39,854 nucleotides of DNA from an uncultured Pseudomonadota bacterium (lineage in GTDB: Bacteria; Pseudomonadota; Gammaproteobacteria; Steroidobacterales; Steroidobacteraceae). Each line of letters begins with the position of its first letter. Positions within the stretch are counted from its first letter, which is position 1. Location: the NCBI GenBank assembly GCA_902826225.1, contig CADEED010000025.1, forward strand, positions 1 to 39,854. The letters are read 5' to 3'. Below the pieces are notes generated by a model. It ran no database searches, had not been told where the DNA came from, and saw only the letters and a program-made list of their open reading frames with translations. A program made the translations under genes and the position numbers. This document shows, in pieces, positions 23,178-31,734 of the stretch.

Positions 23178-25360
23178 GGCGCCGCCGGCGTCACGCGATC
23201 GGCGCGCGCCACCTCGACGTCCCGCGCCACGTCGGCGCGGATGCGCTCCCAGTGGAACAGGTTGTCGGGGTTCGCGTCGAACGAGTTGTGGTTGTAGTGC
23301 GTGAGCTTCATGTCGCGGTACAGCGGCCGCGTGATGCGGATCACGTCGTCCCAGGCGGCAAGCGCCTTCTCGAGATGCCGGATCGCCGCCTCTCGTTGCG
23401 CGAGGTCGCCCGTGAGCCGGTATCGCTGCAGCGCCACGGCGCCGCGCAGCTTCTCGGCGAGGTGCAGGCCGAGGTGAGCCCAGGTCTTCACGTCGCTCAC
23501 CTCGTAAACCAGGGACACGTCGTCGCCGGCGTCGGTCTTCTCGACGAGCGCGAGCGCCTCGCGACAATCCCGCTCGAGCGCGTCGGCGAGCAGCGGCGGA
23601 GTGACGGCGCCCGCGACGAGCCTGTCGACCTTGCCCTCCCACACCGATTTCACGTACTCCGCAACGGACAGGTAGTTCGGATCGAGCGGGGGCTGGTCGA
23701 TCAGGGCGTCAACGCCGATGTACTTCGTCGTCTCGCCCTGCAACGCGAGGAAGCCTTCGCCGTACAGCGTGAAGTCCCAGCGGGAGTCGTACAGCGACGC
23801 CAGCCGCATCTGCGTGTTGGAGGCGAGTGCGTAGGCGCGCAGCAGATTCGCGCCGCGCGGACCGTGACGGCGCGTGAACTCCGACTGGAACACCGAATCG
23901 GGCGTCGCGGGGTCGTAGAGCAGGCGTCCCCACAGCGCGTAGAACAGCCATTGTCGCTGGAATGCCCACTTCCACCGGGGATGTGGCCGCGCGCTGAAGT
24001 AGTCGAGCGCGGGGATGTAGGTTTCCGAGCCCACGAAATAGCCGCCGACGTACGGCTTCTCGCCGTCGCCCGGACCGTTCGCGGCGATGTGCGCGCGGAT
24101 GAAGTCCGGCACGCCCCAGCGCAACGCGAAGAAGTCCTCGTTGCGCACCTGCCAGACGACCTTGTAGTTCGGCGGCGCCGGCCTGAAGTAGGTGTCGCCG
24201 AGCTTGCCGCCGTGGACCTTGACGAGCTGCGGCGTCGAGTGGCCATGCGACCAGTTGAACTTCATCTCGACCCAGATCGGGCCGGAAAACCGGTTGCCGA
24301 GTTTCTCCATCGCCGTGCGAGTGATGTGCTCCACCTGCGTGCTCACGCCGGGGCCTGAATCGAGGCCCGACGAGAACGGCACGCGGTGAATGAGCTTCAC
24401 GGGCCGCGTGCGCGTGGCGTCGAGCGCTCCCTGCACGTACACCTCGTCCACGAATTGCTGGCGCTCGAGCGGGGTCATGCCCGCCATGCCTTCGCCGTGC
24501 GAGACGCCGATCCCGTCGAGATCGGGGTACTCCTCGAGCATCTGGGTGACGCTCTCGCGCAGGTAGCGCTTCGTGATCTCCGATCGATCACCGTCGACGT
24601 AGTAGTGCGGGTAGAAATTCTTCGACTGCGGGTTGTGCGCACGCGCGAACTCGGGGCTCACGAAGATGCTCCAGAACACGACGTAGGTGTCGAGTCCGCG
24701 TTCCTTGGCGAGCCTGAGGATGCCGCGGTAGAGTGCCTGCCACTCGGCGAACTCCTGGTCGTTCCACTTGCTCGCCTCGGGAAAATGCCGCGGCCTCACC
24801 ATGTAGGTGAAGGGGTGCATGGTCCACAGCGAGATCGCGTTGAAGCGGTTCTCGACCATCATGTCGAGAAAGGCCTCCCAGTACTCGAGATCGCGCACCG
24901 TGTCGAAGTGCTGGTCGAGCGCGGAGCTCGGCCGGTAGCTGTCCCAGGGCGTGTTGAACTTGATGCCACGGAACACGAGCGCGGGTGCGCGCTGCGTCGC
25001 CTCGAGGCTTTCGACGGCGACTCCGTGGGCGAGTTGGCTGCGCGCTTCGAGCGCGCCGTAGACCAGCCCCCGGTCGTCGCCGCCCTTTATCGTGATGCGG
25101 CGGCCGGCTGCCCGGATCGTGAATCCTTCCGCGCCGAGCGCGGGATCGATGGCCAGCTCGAAGACGATGCGCGGCCCGGGCCCGGGTCGCGGAAATCCGG
25201 GCTCGGCGAACGCGCCGACGAGCCGGCGCTTCGCATACTCCGCCGGCGCGGATTTCGCCCTCATCACGGTCTCGATGGTCAACGCCTGCGCCGGGCCCGC
25301 TAACAAGGCCGTGACGAGCACGGTGACCAGAGCGGCGATCGTGTGGAGCTTGGGCGTCAT
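23174..25360 (-). CDS. Secreted GH67-like (alpha-glucuronidase-related) glycoside hydrolase
   Basis: A 728-residue exported protein with a signal peptide of about 26 residues. The region ~45-125 looks like the alpha/beta N-terminal domain shared by GH67 and GH20 enzymes (FTIRAAGRRITIKGGDDRGLVYGAL). A TIM-barrel-like catalytic domain follows from about 130, starting with FRGIKFNTPWDSYR and continuing through NRFNAISLWTMHPF, DLDGIGVSHGEGM and WVEMKFNWSHGHS. A helical C-terminal third ends in a long alpha bundle. It resembles alpha-glucuronidase-type enzymes from polysaccharide-degrading bacteria but is not a typical GH67. The substrate is unknown. It is divergent from an SDR gene with 28 bases between starts. 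Confidence 0.8.
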   Translation of the reverse strand: MTPKLHTIAALVTVLVTALLAGPAQALTIETVMRAKSAPAEYAKRRLVGAFAEPGFPRPGPGPRIVFELAIDPALGAEGFTIRAAGRRITIKGGDDRGLVYGALEARSQLAHGVAVESLEATQRAPALVFRGIKFNTPWDSYRPSSALDQHFDTVRDLEYWEAFLDMMVENRFNAISLWTMHPFTYMVRPRHFPEASKWNDQEFAEWQALYRGILRLAKERGLDTYVVFWSIFVSPEFARAHNPQSKNFYPHYYVDGDRSEITKRYLRESVTQMLEEYPDLDGIGVSHGEGMAGMTPLERQQFVDEVYVQGALDATRTRPVKLIHRVPFSSGLDSGPGVSTQVEHITRTAMEKLGNRFSGPIWVEMKFNWSHGHSTPQLVKVHGGKLGDTYFRPAPPNYKVVWQVRNEDFFALRWGVPDFIRAHIAANGPGDGEKPYVGGYFVGSETYIPALDYFSARPHPRWKWAFQRQWLFYALWGRLLYDPATPDSVFQSEFTRRHGPRGANLLRAYALASNTQMRLASLYDSRWDFTLYGEGFLALQGETTKYIGVDALIDQPPLDPNYLSVAEYVKSVWEGKVDRLVAGAVTPPLLADALERDCREALALVEKTDAGDDVSLVYEVSDVKTWAHLGLHLAEKLRGAVALQRYRLTGDLAQREAAIRHLEKALAAWDDVIRITRPLYRDMKLTHYNHNSFDANPDNLFHWERIRADVARDVEVARADRVTPAAP

Positions 25361-25388
25361 GCGGCGGACATGCTAGAAGGTGCGCGCA

Positions 25389-26228
25389 ATGGATGTCGAG
25401 AGTGTTTCACCCATACCTGCCGTGCTGATCACCGGTGCGTCCTCCGGGATCGGCGCCGGGCTCGCGCGGGAATTCGCGCGCCGCGGCCTGCACGTGGCGC
25501 TGCTCGCCCGGCGGGCCGACCATCTCGAAATCCTGGCGCGCGAAATCGGGGCGACGGGCGGGCGCGCCAGCGCGCATCGTGGCGACGTCACGGTCGACGG
25601 CGATATCGCGGGCGTGGTCGCCGCGCTCGCGCGAATCGGTGTCGTGCCGCGCATTGTCATTGCGAACGCCGGCTTCGGCGTCGTCGGCGCCGCGCAGCGG
25701 CTGACGATCGAGGACTACCGGCGTCAGTTCGAAACGAACGTGTTTGGCGTTCTGCGCACCCTCCGTGAATCGCTCGCGGCGCTCGAGTCGACGCGCGGAC
25801 GGTTCGTCGTCATGGGCAGCATCGCCGGGCACCTCTCGGGTCCTGGCGGCTCGGCCTACGCGATGAGCAAGTTCGCGGTGCGCGCGTTCGCCGAGGCGCT
25901 GCACGGCGATCTGAAACCGCTCGGCGTCGGGTGCACGCTGGTCTCGCCCGGGTTCATCGATTCGGACATCCGTCGCGTCGACAACCGCGGCGGCTTGCAC
26001 GAGCACGTCGACGACCCGATTCCCGCGTGGTTGCGCATGCGGACGGACGAGGCGGCGCGGGTGATGGCGAACGGCATCCTGCGCGGCCGGCGCGAGGTCG
26101 TGGTCACGTTCCACGGCAAGGTGATCGTGTTCTTTGCGCGACATTTCCCGCGCCTCACGCGCTGGCTGCTGGTGCGTGCGAATCGCGGCGCGCGGCCCGA
26201 GCCACGCCGCCGGGCTACCGGGGATTGA
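25389..26228 (+). CDS. SDR-family oxidoreductase
   Basis: A 279-residue short-chain dehydrogenase. The cofactor site TGASSGIG lies at residues 15-22, NAG near 93-95, Ser144 in MGSIAGHLSG, and Tyr157/Lys161 form YxxxK, so the active site is complete. A basic C-terminal tail (RWLLVRANRGARPEPRRRA) may touch the membrane, as in several lipid-modifying SDRs. ATG at 25389 is preferred for its AGAAGG RBS; a GTG three codons earlier is possible. Its promoter must overlap the start of the divergent glycosidase gene. The substrate is unknown. Confidence 0.9.
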   Translation: MDVESVSPIPAVLITGASSGIGAGLAREFARRGLHVALLARRADHLEILAREIGATGGRASAHRGDVTVDGDIAGVVAALARIGVVPRIVIANAGFGVVGAAQRLTIEDYRRQFETNVFGVLRTLRESLAALESTRGRFVVMGSIAGHLSGPGGSAYAMSKFAVRAFAEALHGDLKPLGVGCTLVSPGFIDSDIRRVDNRGGLHEHVDDPIPAWLRMRTDEAARVMANGILRGRREVVVTFHGKVIVFFARHFPRLTRWLLVRANRGARPEPRRRATGD

Positions 26229-26447
26229 CCTGCGCGCCGACGAACTCGCAGAACGAGGGGCGGAAATCGAATTTCCGCGGTGAGCGCATGCTCGATGAGC
26301 CGATGTCGGGTTTGACGCCGGCTTAGATTTCCTGCGGCGTGCTCACGCAGGGACCTCAGGTAGGGAGACGCGGAGCCTGTGCGACTCTCGAAGCATGGGC
26401 GCCCACAGAGCATGCCGCCGCGCGCCGCGTCAAACCTCGCGACCTGG
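26229..26447. other. Intergenic region with a hairpin between convergent genes
   Basis: This 219-base stretch between an SDR (plus) and an AHSA1-like gene (minus) has no supported gene. A perfect hairpin lies at 26260-26278 (GCGGAAAT, loop CGA, ATTTCCGC), and a shorter CCTGCG/CGCAGG pair at 26331-26351. The first is placed as a terminator for the SDR. Neither is followed by a T-run. Confidence 0.45.
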
Positions 26448-27071
26448 TCAGCGCGCGGATTCCACCACCGACTTCAGCCGATCCAGCGCGGCACCCCAGG
26501 CGCGTCGATAGCCGTCGGCCTCGGCACGCGTCTGCAGGCGCTCGACGCTGACCATCACAGTGCAGTTCGCGGCGGACGGCGTGAACTTGATCTCCACGGG
26601 AGCCGGCAGCGTGAGGCCCTCGTCCTCCGCGATCAGCCGGATGTTCTTGCCCGCATTGATCGTGCGGATGATCGCGCGATTGCCGTCGGCATTGCGCCAG
26701 TGCCCGCCAGCGCGCAGGTCGAGGTCGTGTCCCGGTCCGAACCACGCATCGAGCGCGGTGGCGGTCGCGAACGCCGTGAAACAGGTCCGCGGGCTGGCCT
26801 TGATGCTCTTCGTCGGGCAGATCGAGTAGCCCTTCGGCCGACCGTCCTTCGCGAGATCGCCGCGCGCGATCTCGTATTCGTTGACCACGGTGGTCGCCCA
26901 CCAGGCGTCGACCTGGCGATCGTCCATGAGCCAACGGCCGAGGGCGCGGCGTCCGAGTGCGACGCCGCCCTGTCGGTCGAGCGACTTGAACCACTCGGCG
27001 ATCGAATGGCCGGTGGCGCTCTTGCAGGAGGCTTCGCTGACGGCGAAATCAGCTTTGCGCTCGACCTTCAT
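26448..27071 (-). CDS. DUF4287 plus AHSA1/SRPBCC domain protein
   Basis: A 207-residue cytoplasmic protein with two parts. The N-terminal ~65 residues look like DUF4287 (ATGHSIAEWFKSLDRQG, then DDRQVDAWWATTVVNEYE). Residues ~80-205 form an SRPBCC/AHSA1 lipid-binding-type domain (SPRTCFTAFATATALDAWF, AGGHWRNADGNRAIIRTI and a final long helix with WGAALDRLKSVVES). Such proteins bind hydrophobic ligands or act as stress-related helpers; no function is set. Its start lies 12 bases after the DUF1761 stop, so both are likely one transcript. Confidence 0.85.
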   Translation of the reverse strand: MKVERKADFAVSEASCKSATGHSIAEWFKSLDRQGGVALGRRALGRWLMDDRQVDAWWATTVVNEYEIARGDLAKDGRPKGYSICPTKSIKASPRTCFTAFATATALDAWFGPGHDLDLRAGGHWRNADGNRAIIRTINAGKNIRLIAEDEGLTLPAPVEIKFTPSAANCTVMVSVERLQTRAEADGYRRAWGAALDRLKSVVESAR

Positions 27072-27083
27072 TCGCGCGTTCGC

Positions 27084-27512
27084 TCAAGGGCACGGGGGTG
27101 CCGCGCAATCGGTGCACGGCATCAACGCGAGCACGGCGCCGATGATGGTGAACTGCAGCGTGTGGTAGCCGCCGTTGATCGCGAAGAGCTTGAAGCTCTT
27201 TCGCTCGTACAGGTAGTTGATGCCGAAGCTGCCGGCGACCCACAGCAGGCCGGCCGAGAAACCGACGGCCGAACCGAACACGAGTGACGGACGGGGACCC
27301 AGGAAGTTGGCGAAGTTCCACGTGGCCAGGAGCGCGAGCACGAACGAGACGCCGAAGATCAACGCCATGTTCCCCTGCTTGAGTTTTTCGTCGGTGAGTC
27401 CGGTCTCGCGCTGCCACGCCTTGCCGAAGAGCAAGGGTGAGTACCAGATGCCGCCCAGGACGAAGCACGCGACCGAGGCGACGATGACGGCGAGCCAGTT
27501 GATTTCAGGCAT
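27084..27512 (-). CDS. DUF1761 membrane protein
   Basis: A 142-residue integral membrane protein of the DUF1761 family with four hydrophobic helices (about residues 6-25, 48-68, 78-100, 112-130). The typical opening is INWLAVIVASVACFVLGGIWYSPLLFGKAW. The C terminus carries two cysteines in MPCTDCAAPPCP. Function is unknown. ATG at 27512 has a good GGGAGGG RBS; the frame continues upstream as shadow of the AraC gene. It is 89 bases downstream of the AraC regulator and may be its target. Confidence 0.87.
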   Translation of the reverse strand: MPEINWLAVIVASVACFVLGGIWYSPLLFGKAWQRETGLTDEKLKQGNMALIFGVSFVLALLATWNFANFLGPRPSLVFGSAVGFSAGLLWVAGSFGINYLYERKSFKLFAINGGYHTLQFTIIGAVLALMPCTDCAAPPCP

Positions 27513-27601
27513 GAGCCCTCCCTTGTTGTTGTGGAGGAAGTCTGCGCGAGACGTCGGCGCGTGTCTTGGAAAAATGGGAAGTGTTCGTGGACTGCGTGGA
27601 A

Positions 27602-28468
27602 TTATCTCAAGACCACGCTGCCCGAATCGGGCCGATCCCGTCGCGCGAGCTCCGCGGGCGAGAATCCGGTGAATCGCCGGAACTCGTTGATGAGATGCGA
27701 CTGGTCGTAGAACCCGCATTGCTCGGCGAGTTCGACCCACGGCACCTGGCCGTCGATGCGATTGAGCAGATCGAGCGCCCCGCGAAACCGGTGCACGCGC
27801 GCCAGTGCCTTGGGCGAGAGCCCCACCTGTTGCTGGAAGAGGTTGCCCAGGTGCTTGCGGGTGAATCCGGTCTGCGTCGCCAGGTCTTCGATGCTCGTGC
27901 GGCCGCCGGTCGCCGCGATGCGGTCGACCGCCCAGCGCACGGCGGGATGGATGATGGTTCGCGGCTTGAGCCGGGCAAGCAGCCAACGCTCGACGAGCTT
28001 GAAGCGCGCCTCGAGCGACGCGGTGTTCAGCAGTCGTTCCCGCAATTTCAGCGCACCGTCGCCGAGCGCATCGGCGAGCGCGATGATGCGATCGGAGAGG
28101 CCGCTCATGTTCTCGCCGAGCCACGGGAAGCTGCCGCTCGCCGTGAAGGCGACGCCCAACAGGGCATTGCCATGGGGCGCCTCGGTGTCGATCGGCCCCT
28201 GATGGAGCCCGGAATACCAGACATCGACGAACGGCACCCGGACCTCGGGCGGTCCCGGTTCGATGCGGTACTGCGGCGGTCCGAGGTTGATCAGGAGCTG
28301 GCTCTGGCCCGACGGCAGGATGCGATCGCGTTGATAGGCGACCTTTCCCTCGCCGAACCACATGCTGGCGACGATGTCGGCGAGCCGCGGGTCCGTCCGC
28401 CAGACGCTCACGCTCCAGTGCCCGATGGGCGACTGGTGCGTGAAGGTCTGGATGGGGACGTTCCTCAT
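27602..28468 (-). CDS. AraC-family transcriptional regulator
   Basis: A 288-residue regulator. The first ~170 residues form the ligand-binding-type N-terminal region common in this subfamily (RILPSGQSQLLINLG, GLHQGPIDTEAP, FTASGSFPWLGENMSGL). The C-terminal ~100 residues are the double helix-turn-helix, with TSIEDLATQTGFTRKHLGNLF and WVELAEQCGFYDQSHLINEFRRFTGFSPAE. The reading frame starts at an ATG that lies inside a REP-like palindrome: its first five codons come from one arm of that element. No clear RBS precedes it, so the natural start may be different or element-derived. It may control the DUF1761 and AHSA1 genes that follow. Confidence 0.88.
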   Translation of the reverse strand: MRNVPIQTFTHQSPIGHWSVSVWRTDPRLADIVASMWFGEGKVAYQRDRILPSGQSQLLINLGPPQYRIEPGPPEVRVPFVDVWYSGLHQGPIDTEAPHGNALLGVAFTASGSFPWLGENMSGLSDRIIALADALGDGALKLRERLLNTASLEARFKLVERWLLARLKPRTIIHPAVRWAVDRIAATGGRTSIEDLATQTGFTRKHLGNLFQQQVGLSPKALARVHRFRGALDLLNRIDGQVPWVELAEQCGFYDQSHLINEFRRFTGFSPAELARRDRPDSGSVVLR

Positions 28469-28568
28469 GTACCGGGCAAGATGTGACAGGCCGCGTAAGC
28501 CACGGGCCGAATCATGCGCGCCGGCCGTGAGGCCTGTCCCCGTTTGCTACCAAATGAGGAATGTCCCC
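28454..28568. repeat. REP-like three-tier palindrome overlapping the araC-family start
   Basis: The outer arms are GGGGACGTTCCTCAT (28454-28468) and ATGAGGAATGTCCCC (28554-28568), matching 14 of 15 bases as inverted repeats. Inside them GACAGGCC (28485-28492) pairs perfectly with GGCCTGTC (28531-28538), and within that CACGGGCC pairs with GGCCGTG with one bulge. The 115-base element fills the gap between the AraC gene and the DUF1080-esterase gene. It resembles dispersed REP/MITE-type palindromes and is unrelated in sequence to the element at 2879. Confidence 0.7.
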
Positions 28569-28569
28569 A

Positions 28570-30357
28570 TCAGTCGTTCAGCCAGATCCATTGCAGCATC
28601 TCGGGCATCAGGGCGCCGCCATGGTCGTCGGAATGTCCGCCGTCGCCCCAGTTGTGCTTCACCTCGTAACGCTCGCCCAGCTTGCCGTCGCGATCGGCCC
28701 TGGCGTTCGCGAACTCGAACGCGGACAGCATCTGCTGGTTCGCGAGGAACCAGTTGCCGTGCTCGTTCGAGAGGTCGCCGGAACCGTCCGCCAGGTAGAC
28801 GCGCAGCGGCTTGATCGGGTTCTTGCGGATCAGGGTGGGGTAGAGGTCGCCACCCGGCGTCATCGGCTTGCCGTCCGCCGGCGGCGACCAGCCGATCGAG
28901 GTATAGCTCCCCACGATGCTGATCACGCGGCGGAACACGTCCGGCCGCTGCCAGGCCACGGTGAATGCCGCGATCGCGCCGCTCGAGGCGCCGCCGATGG
29001 CGCGCTTCTCCGGGTCGTCCGTGAGCCGGTACTTCTTGCCCACCTCCGGCAGCATCTCGTCGACGATGAAGCGCGTGTAGGCGTCGTCCATCGCGTCGTA
29101 CTCGAAGCGGCGATTGTCCGGATTCTTCATGCCGAGATCGTCGGGGTACTTCTCGCTGCGATTGCCCGGCGTGATGAAGATGCCGATGGTCACGGGCATC
29201 TTGCCCCTGGCGATCAGGTTCTCCATGACCTGCGGCACGCGCAGCGCGCCGTTCGGGTTCGTCGAGCGCTGGCCGTCCTGGAACACGAGCACGTTCGCCG
29301 GCTGCGGCTTCTTCGCGTTGTACTGCGCCGGCACGTAGACCCAGTAGCGCCGCACCGTGCCGGCGATGATCTTGCTGTGGAACTCGAACGGCCCTTCCAG
29401 GCGGCCCTGCGGCACGCCGGCCTGGGGCATCGAGTCGGGCATCAGGCGATACTCGCCGGGCTGACGCATGGCCTTCTTCGCGCCCTCGGCGAACTTGCAC
29501 GCGGACGGCACGGACTTCACGTAGTAACTCTTGTAGTTCGACGCGCCCTTGTCCATGCAGCCCGCGAGGTCGAGGATCTCGACTTTCCGAAAGTCGATCG
29601 GGTGAGACTCGCTCTGCAGCGAGATCCAGCCGCCGTCGATGAGCTGCCCGTCCAGTTTCGTCGTCGTGTCGAAGTTGTCGACCACGCCACCGCCGAACTG
29701 CGGCATGGAGTACTCGAGCACCTTCTGGCCGTTGGCGAGGTGCACGATGGTGCCAGAGCCGTGCACGATCATCTCGGCGCGCACCCACTGGTCGCCGTCG
29801 AACGTGGGCGAGGTCGACTCGAGGCAGTGTTCAGGGTAGATAGTCCCCTGGTAAACGACTTCCGTGCCGGGGCTGCACATGTTGACCGTCGGGCGCGGCT
29901 TTCCGTCGCCCTTGCCGCCGAGGAACTGCGCCTCGATGGAGATCGGGAAAGTCTGGTCGCGCGGCATCGTGCGGGGATCCGGCGAATGGAGCATCGCGCC
30001 CGAATTGCGGAACGCCCACGCGCCGGGGTTGCCCGGCGCCTGTTCGCCGACGAAGCGGTACTCGACGACGAGCCGGTAGTACGAGAACGGCTGCTTGTAG
30101 AAGAGGTGCCCGAAACGGCCGTCGAAGTTCTTGTACCTGTCGTAGCGCACCTTGAGCAGGCCGTCCTCGACGCGAAACGTGTCGTTGAAGTTGTCGCCGA
30201 GCTCGTGTTTCGCGATCTTCGGCGTCCAGCCGGACAAGTCCTTGCCGTTGAACATGACGATCCAGTCTTCCTTGCCGGCATCCGGATTGGCGACCGGCAC
30301 CTCCTGTGCCCGCGCGGCAGCGGTGGCGAAGAGAGCGAGCACGAGTAGTTTGCGCAT
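28570..30357 (-). CDS. Secreted DUF1080-esterase two-domain protein
   Basis: A 595-residue exported protein joining two catalytic-type domains. After a signal peptide (~18 residues, ending in ARA) comes a DUF1080 (3-keto-glycoside hydrolase/LamG-like) domain at about 30-280: WIVMFNGKDLSGW, GAWAFRNSGAMLHSP and SIEAQFLGGKGDG. Residues ~305-595 are a CE1-type esterase: VRRYWVYVPAQYN, NVLVFQDGQ, nucleophile Ser458 in GGASSGA, a DGSGD acid turn and His in GDGGHSDDHGG. It may remove acyl groups and bind or cut a glycan. ATG at 30357 is preferred since AGGA lies at good distance; ATG at 30363 is also in frame. Four cysteines suggest disulphides. Confidence 0.9.
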   Translation of the reverse strand: MRKLLVLALFATAAARAQEVPVANPDAGKEDWIVMFNGKDLSGWTPKIAKHELGDNFNDTFRVEDGLLKVRYDRYKNFDGRFGHLFYKQPFSYYRLVVEYRFVGEQAPGNPGAWAFRNSGAMLHSPDPRTMPRDQTFPISIEAQFLGGKGDGKPRPTVNMCSPGTEVVYQGTIYPEHCLESTSPTFDGDQWVRAEMIVHGSGTIVHLANGQKVLEYSMPQFGGGVVDNFDTTTKLDGQLIDGGWISLQSESHPIDFRKVEILDLAGCMDKGASNYKSYYVKSVPSACKFAEGAKKAMRQPGEYRLMPDSMPQAGVPQGRLEGPFEFHSKIIAGTVRRYWVYVPAQYNAKKPQPANVLVFQDGQRSTNPNGALRVPQVMENLIARGKMPVTIGIFITPGNRSEKYPDDLGMKNPDNRRFEYDAMDDAYTRFIVDEMLPEVGKKYRLTDDPEKRAIGGASSGAIAAFTVAWQRPDVFRRVISIVGSYTSIGWSPPADGKPMTPGGDLYPTLIRKNPIKPLRVYLADGSGDLSNEHGNWFLANQQMLSAFEFANARADRDGKLGERYEVKHNWGDGGHSDDHGGALMPEMLQWIWLND

Positions 30358-30389
30358 GGTCATTCCTGTTTCGATTCCCGATCGATCGT

Positions 30390-30911
30390 TCAGCCGTCCA
30401 CGGGCGCCGCCGGCGTCCGCAGGATGAGTTGATAGAACGCCAGGTCCAGCCAGCGCCCGAACTTGAAGCCCGCGTGCCGCACCGTTCCGCTGTGCGTGAA
30501 CCCGAGGCTCTGGTGCAGCCTGATGCTCACGCCGTTCGTCGCGTCGATGCCGCCGACCAGGACGTGATAGTCGTGCTGCTCCGCCGCGGCGACGATCTCG
30601 CGCAGCAGCCGCCGCCCTGCGCCCTGGCCACGGAATCGCGCATCGACGTAGATGGAGTGCTCCACCGTGTACTTGTACGCGGGCCAGGCACGGAACGGCC
30701 CGAAGCTCGCGAATCCGACGAGATCGCCGCCGTCGTTCTCGAGGCCGATGACGGGGTGGCCGCCCTTCGCTTTCGCGTCGAACCAGTTCGCGATGTTCGC
30801 CGCCGTGCGCGGCCGGTAGTCGTACAACGCCGTCGAGTTCGCGATCGCGTCGTTGAAGATCGCGAGAATCGCGGCCGAGTGTCGCGCGGGTTCGCAGGCG
30901 ACGACCTTCAT
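30390..30911 (-). CDS. GNAT acetyltransferase, phosphinothricin acetyltransferase-like
   Basis: A 173-residue N-acetyltransferase that would move an acetyl group from acetyl-CoA to a small amine. The fold is recognised from ILAIFNDAIANSTALYDYRPRT at the N terminus, GFASFGPFRAWPAYKYTVEHSIYV, the acetyl-CoA loop RGQGAGRRLL and LHQSLGFTHSGTVRHAGFKFGRWLD near the end. These are the marks of the Pat/Bar subgroup, whose members act on phosphinothricin, methionine sulfone or related amino acids. The true substrate is uncertain. The stop is one base before the neighbouring mutase-family gene's end, so it is the next gene in a minus-strand run. Confidence 0.9.
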   Translation of the reverse strand: MKVVACEPARHSAAILAIFNDAIANSTALYDYRPRTAANIANWFDAKAKGGHPVIGLENDGGDLVGFASFGPFRAWPAYKYTVEHSIYVDARFRGQGAGRRLLREIVAAAEQHDYHVLVGGIDATNGVSIRLHQSLGFTHSGTVRHAGFKFGRWLDLAFYQLILRTPAAPVDG

Positions 30912-30912
30912 G

Positions 30913-31734
30913 CTAGCCCTCGATGTGCTTCGCGAACTCGGCGCTCGACATCGAGCGGTCGAGGTAGCCGAAGGTGCCGGACTCGCGGATCTCGCGCGCG
31001 GCGTCCGCCAGGCCGGTCATCGCCGCGCGATAGAGCGACGTGGCGAGGCTGATGCGGCGCACGCCCGCGGCCGCCAGCTCCGCGACAGTGAACGACCGGC
31101 CGCGGATCGCGACCATGAAGTTCACCGGCTTCACGAGGGCGGCGACCACGCTGCGCACGGCGGCGAGGTCGGGCAACCCGGGGGCGAACAGCACGTCCGC
31201 GCCGGCCTTCTCGTACGCCTGCAGCCGGCGGATCGTGTCTTCGAGGTCGTTGCGGCCGTGCAGGTGGTTTTCGGCGCGCGCCGTCAGCGTGAACGGAAAA
31301 GGTAGTTTGCGGGCGGCTTCGGCGGCGGCGGCCACGCGCTCCGTGGCGAAGCCGATGTCGAAGATCGGCGCGTCGTCGCGGCCGGTGTGGTCCTCGATCG
31401 AGCCGCCCACCAGTCCGACCGCGGCCGCGGCGGCGATCGCCTTCGCCGTGTCGGCCGGCGCGTCGCCGAATCCTTTCTCGAGGTCGGCGGAAACCGGCAA
31501 GGGGCTCGCGGCACAGATGACGCGGGCGTTCGCCAGTGATTCCTCGAGGGAGATCTGGCCGTCGAGCCGTCCGTAGGTGCCGGCGGCCGCACCGCTGGAG
31601 GTGGCCAATGCCGGGAAGCCGAGCGACTGCAGTACTTTCGCGGAGCCGCCGTCCCAGCAGTTGGCGATGACGAAGGTGCCGCTCTCGTGGAGTTTGCGAA
31701 AGCGCTGCGCGCGTTCGAGTTGCTGATCGCCCAT
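30913..31734 (-). CDS. Isocitrate lyase/PEP mutase family enzyme
   Basis: A 273-residue TIM-barrel enzyme of the isocitrate lyase/phosphoenolpyruvate mutase superfamily, which makes or breaks C-C or P-C bonds in 2-oxo acids. Visible parts are FVIANCWDGGSAKVL, the metal-binding strand PVSADLEKGFGD, GGSIEDHTG and FTLTARAENHLHGRND. The KKCGH catalytic loop of true isocitrate lyases is absent, so a PEP-mutase-like, oxaloacetate decarboxylase-like or unknown activity is more likely. ATG at 31734 is chosen for its AGGGGGA RBS over the TTG six codons earlier. It precedes the GNAT gene by one base, suggesting coupled translation. Confidence 0.87.
   Translation of the reverse strand: MGDQQLERAQRFRKLHESGTFVIANCWDGGSAKVLQSLGFPALATSSGAAAGTYGRLDGQISLEESLANARVICAASPLPVSADLEKGFGDAPADTAKAIAAAAAVGLVGGSIEDHTGRDDAPIFDIGFATERVAAAAEAARKLPFPFTLTARAENHLHGRNDLEDTIRRLQAYEKAGADVLFAPGLPDLAAVRSVVAALVKPVNFMVAIRGRSFTVAELAAAGVRRISLATSLYRAAMTGLADAAREIRESGTFGYLDRSMSSAEFAKHIEG

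Noticed and set aside
26331..26351. CCTGCG/CGCAGG hairpin as terminator of the AHSA1 gene
   Set aside because: Short stem, no T-run and about 100 bases past the stop; too weak to call.
28561..30348. 595-codon plus-strand frame opposite the DUF1080-esterase gene
   Set aside because: Same span as the real gene, rich in Arg/Val/His, no recognisable domain.
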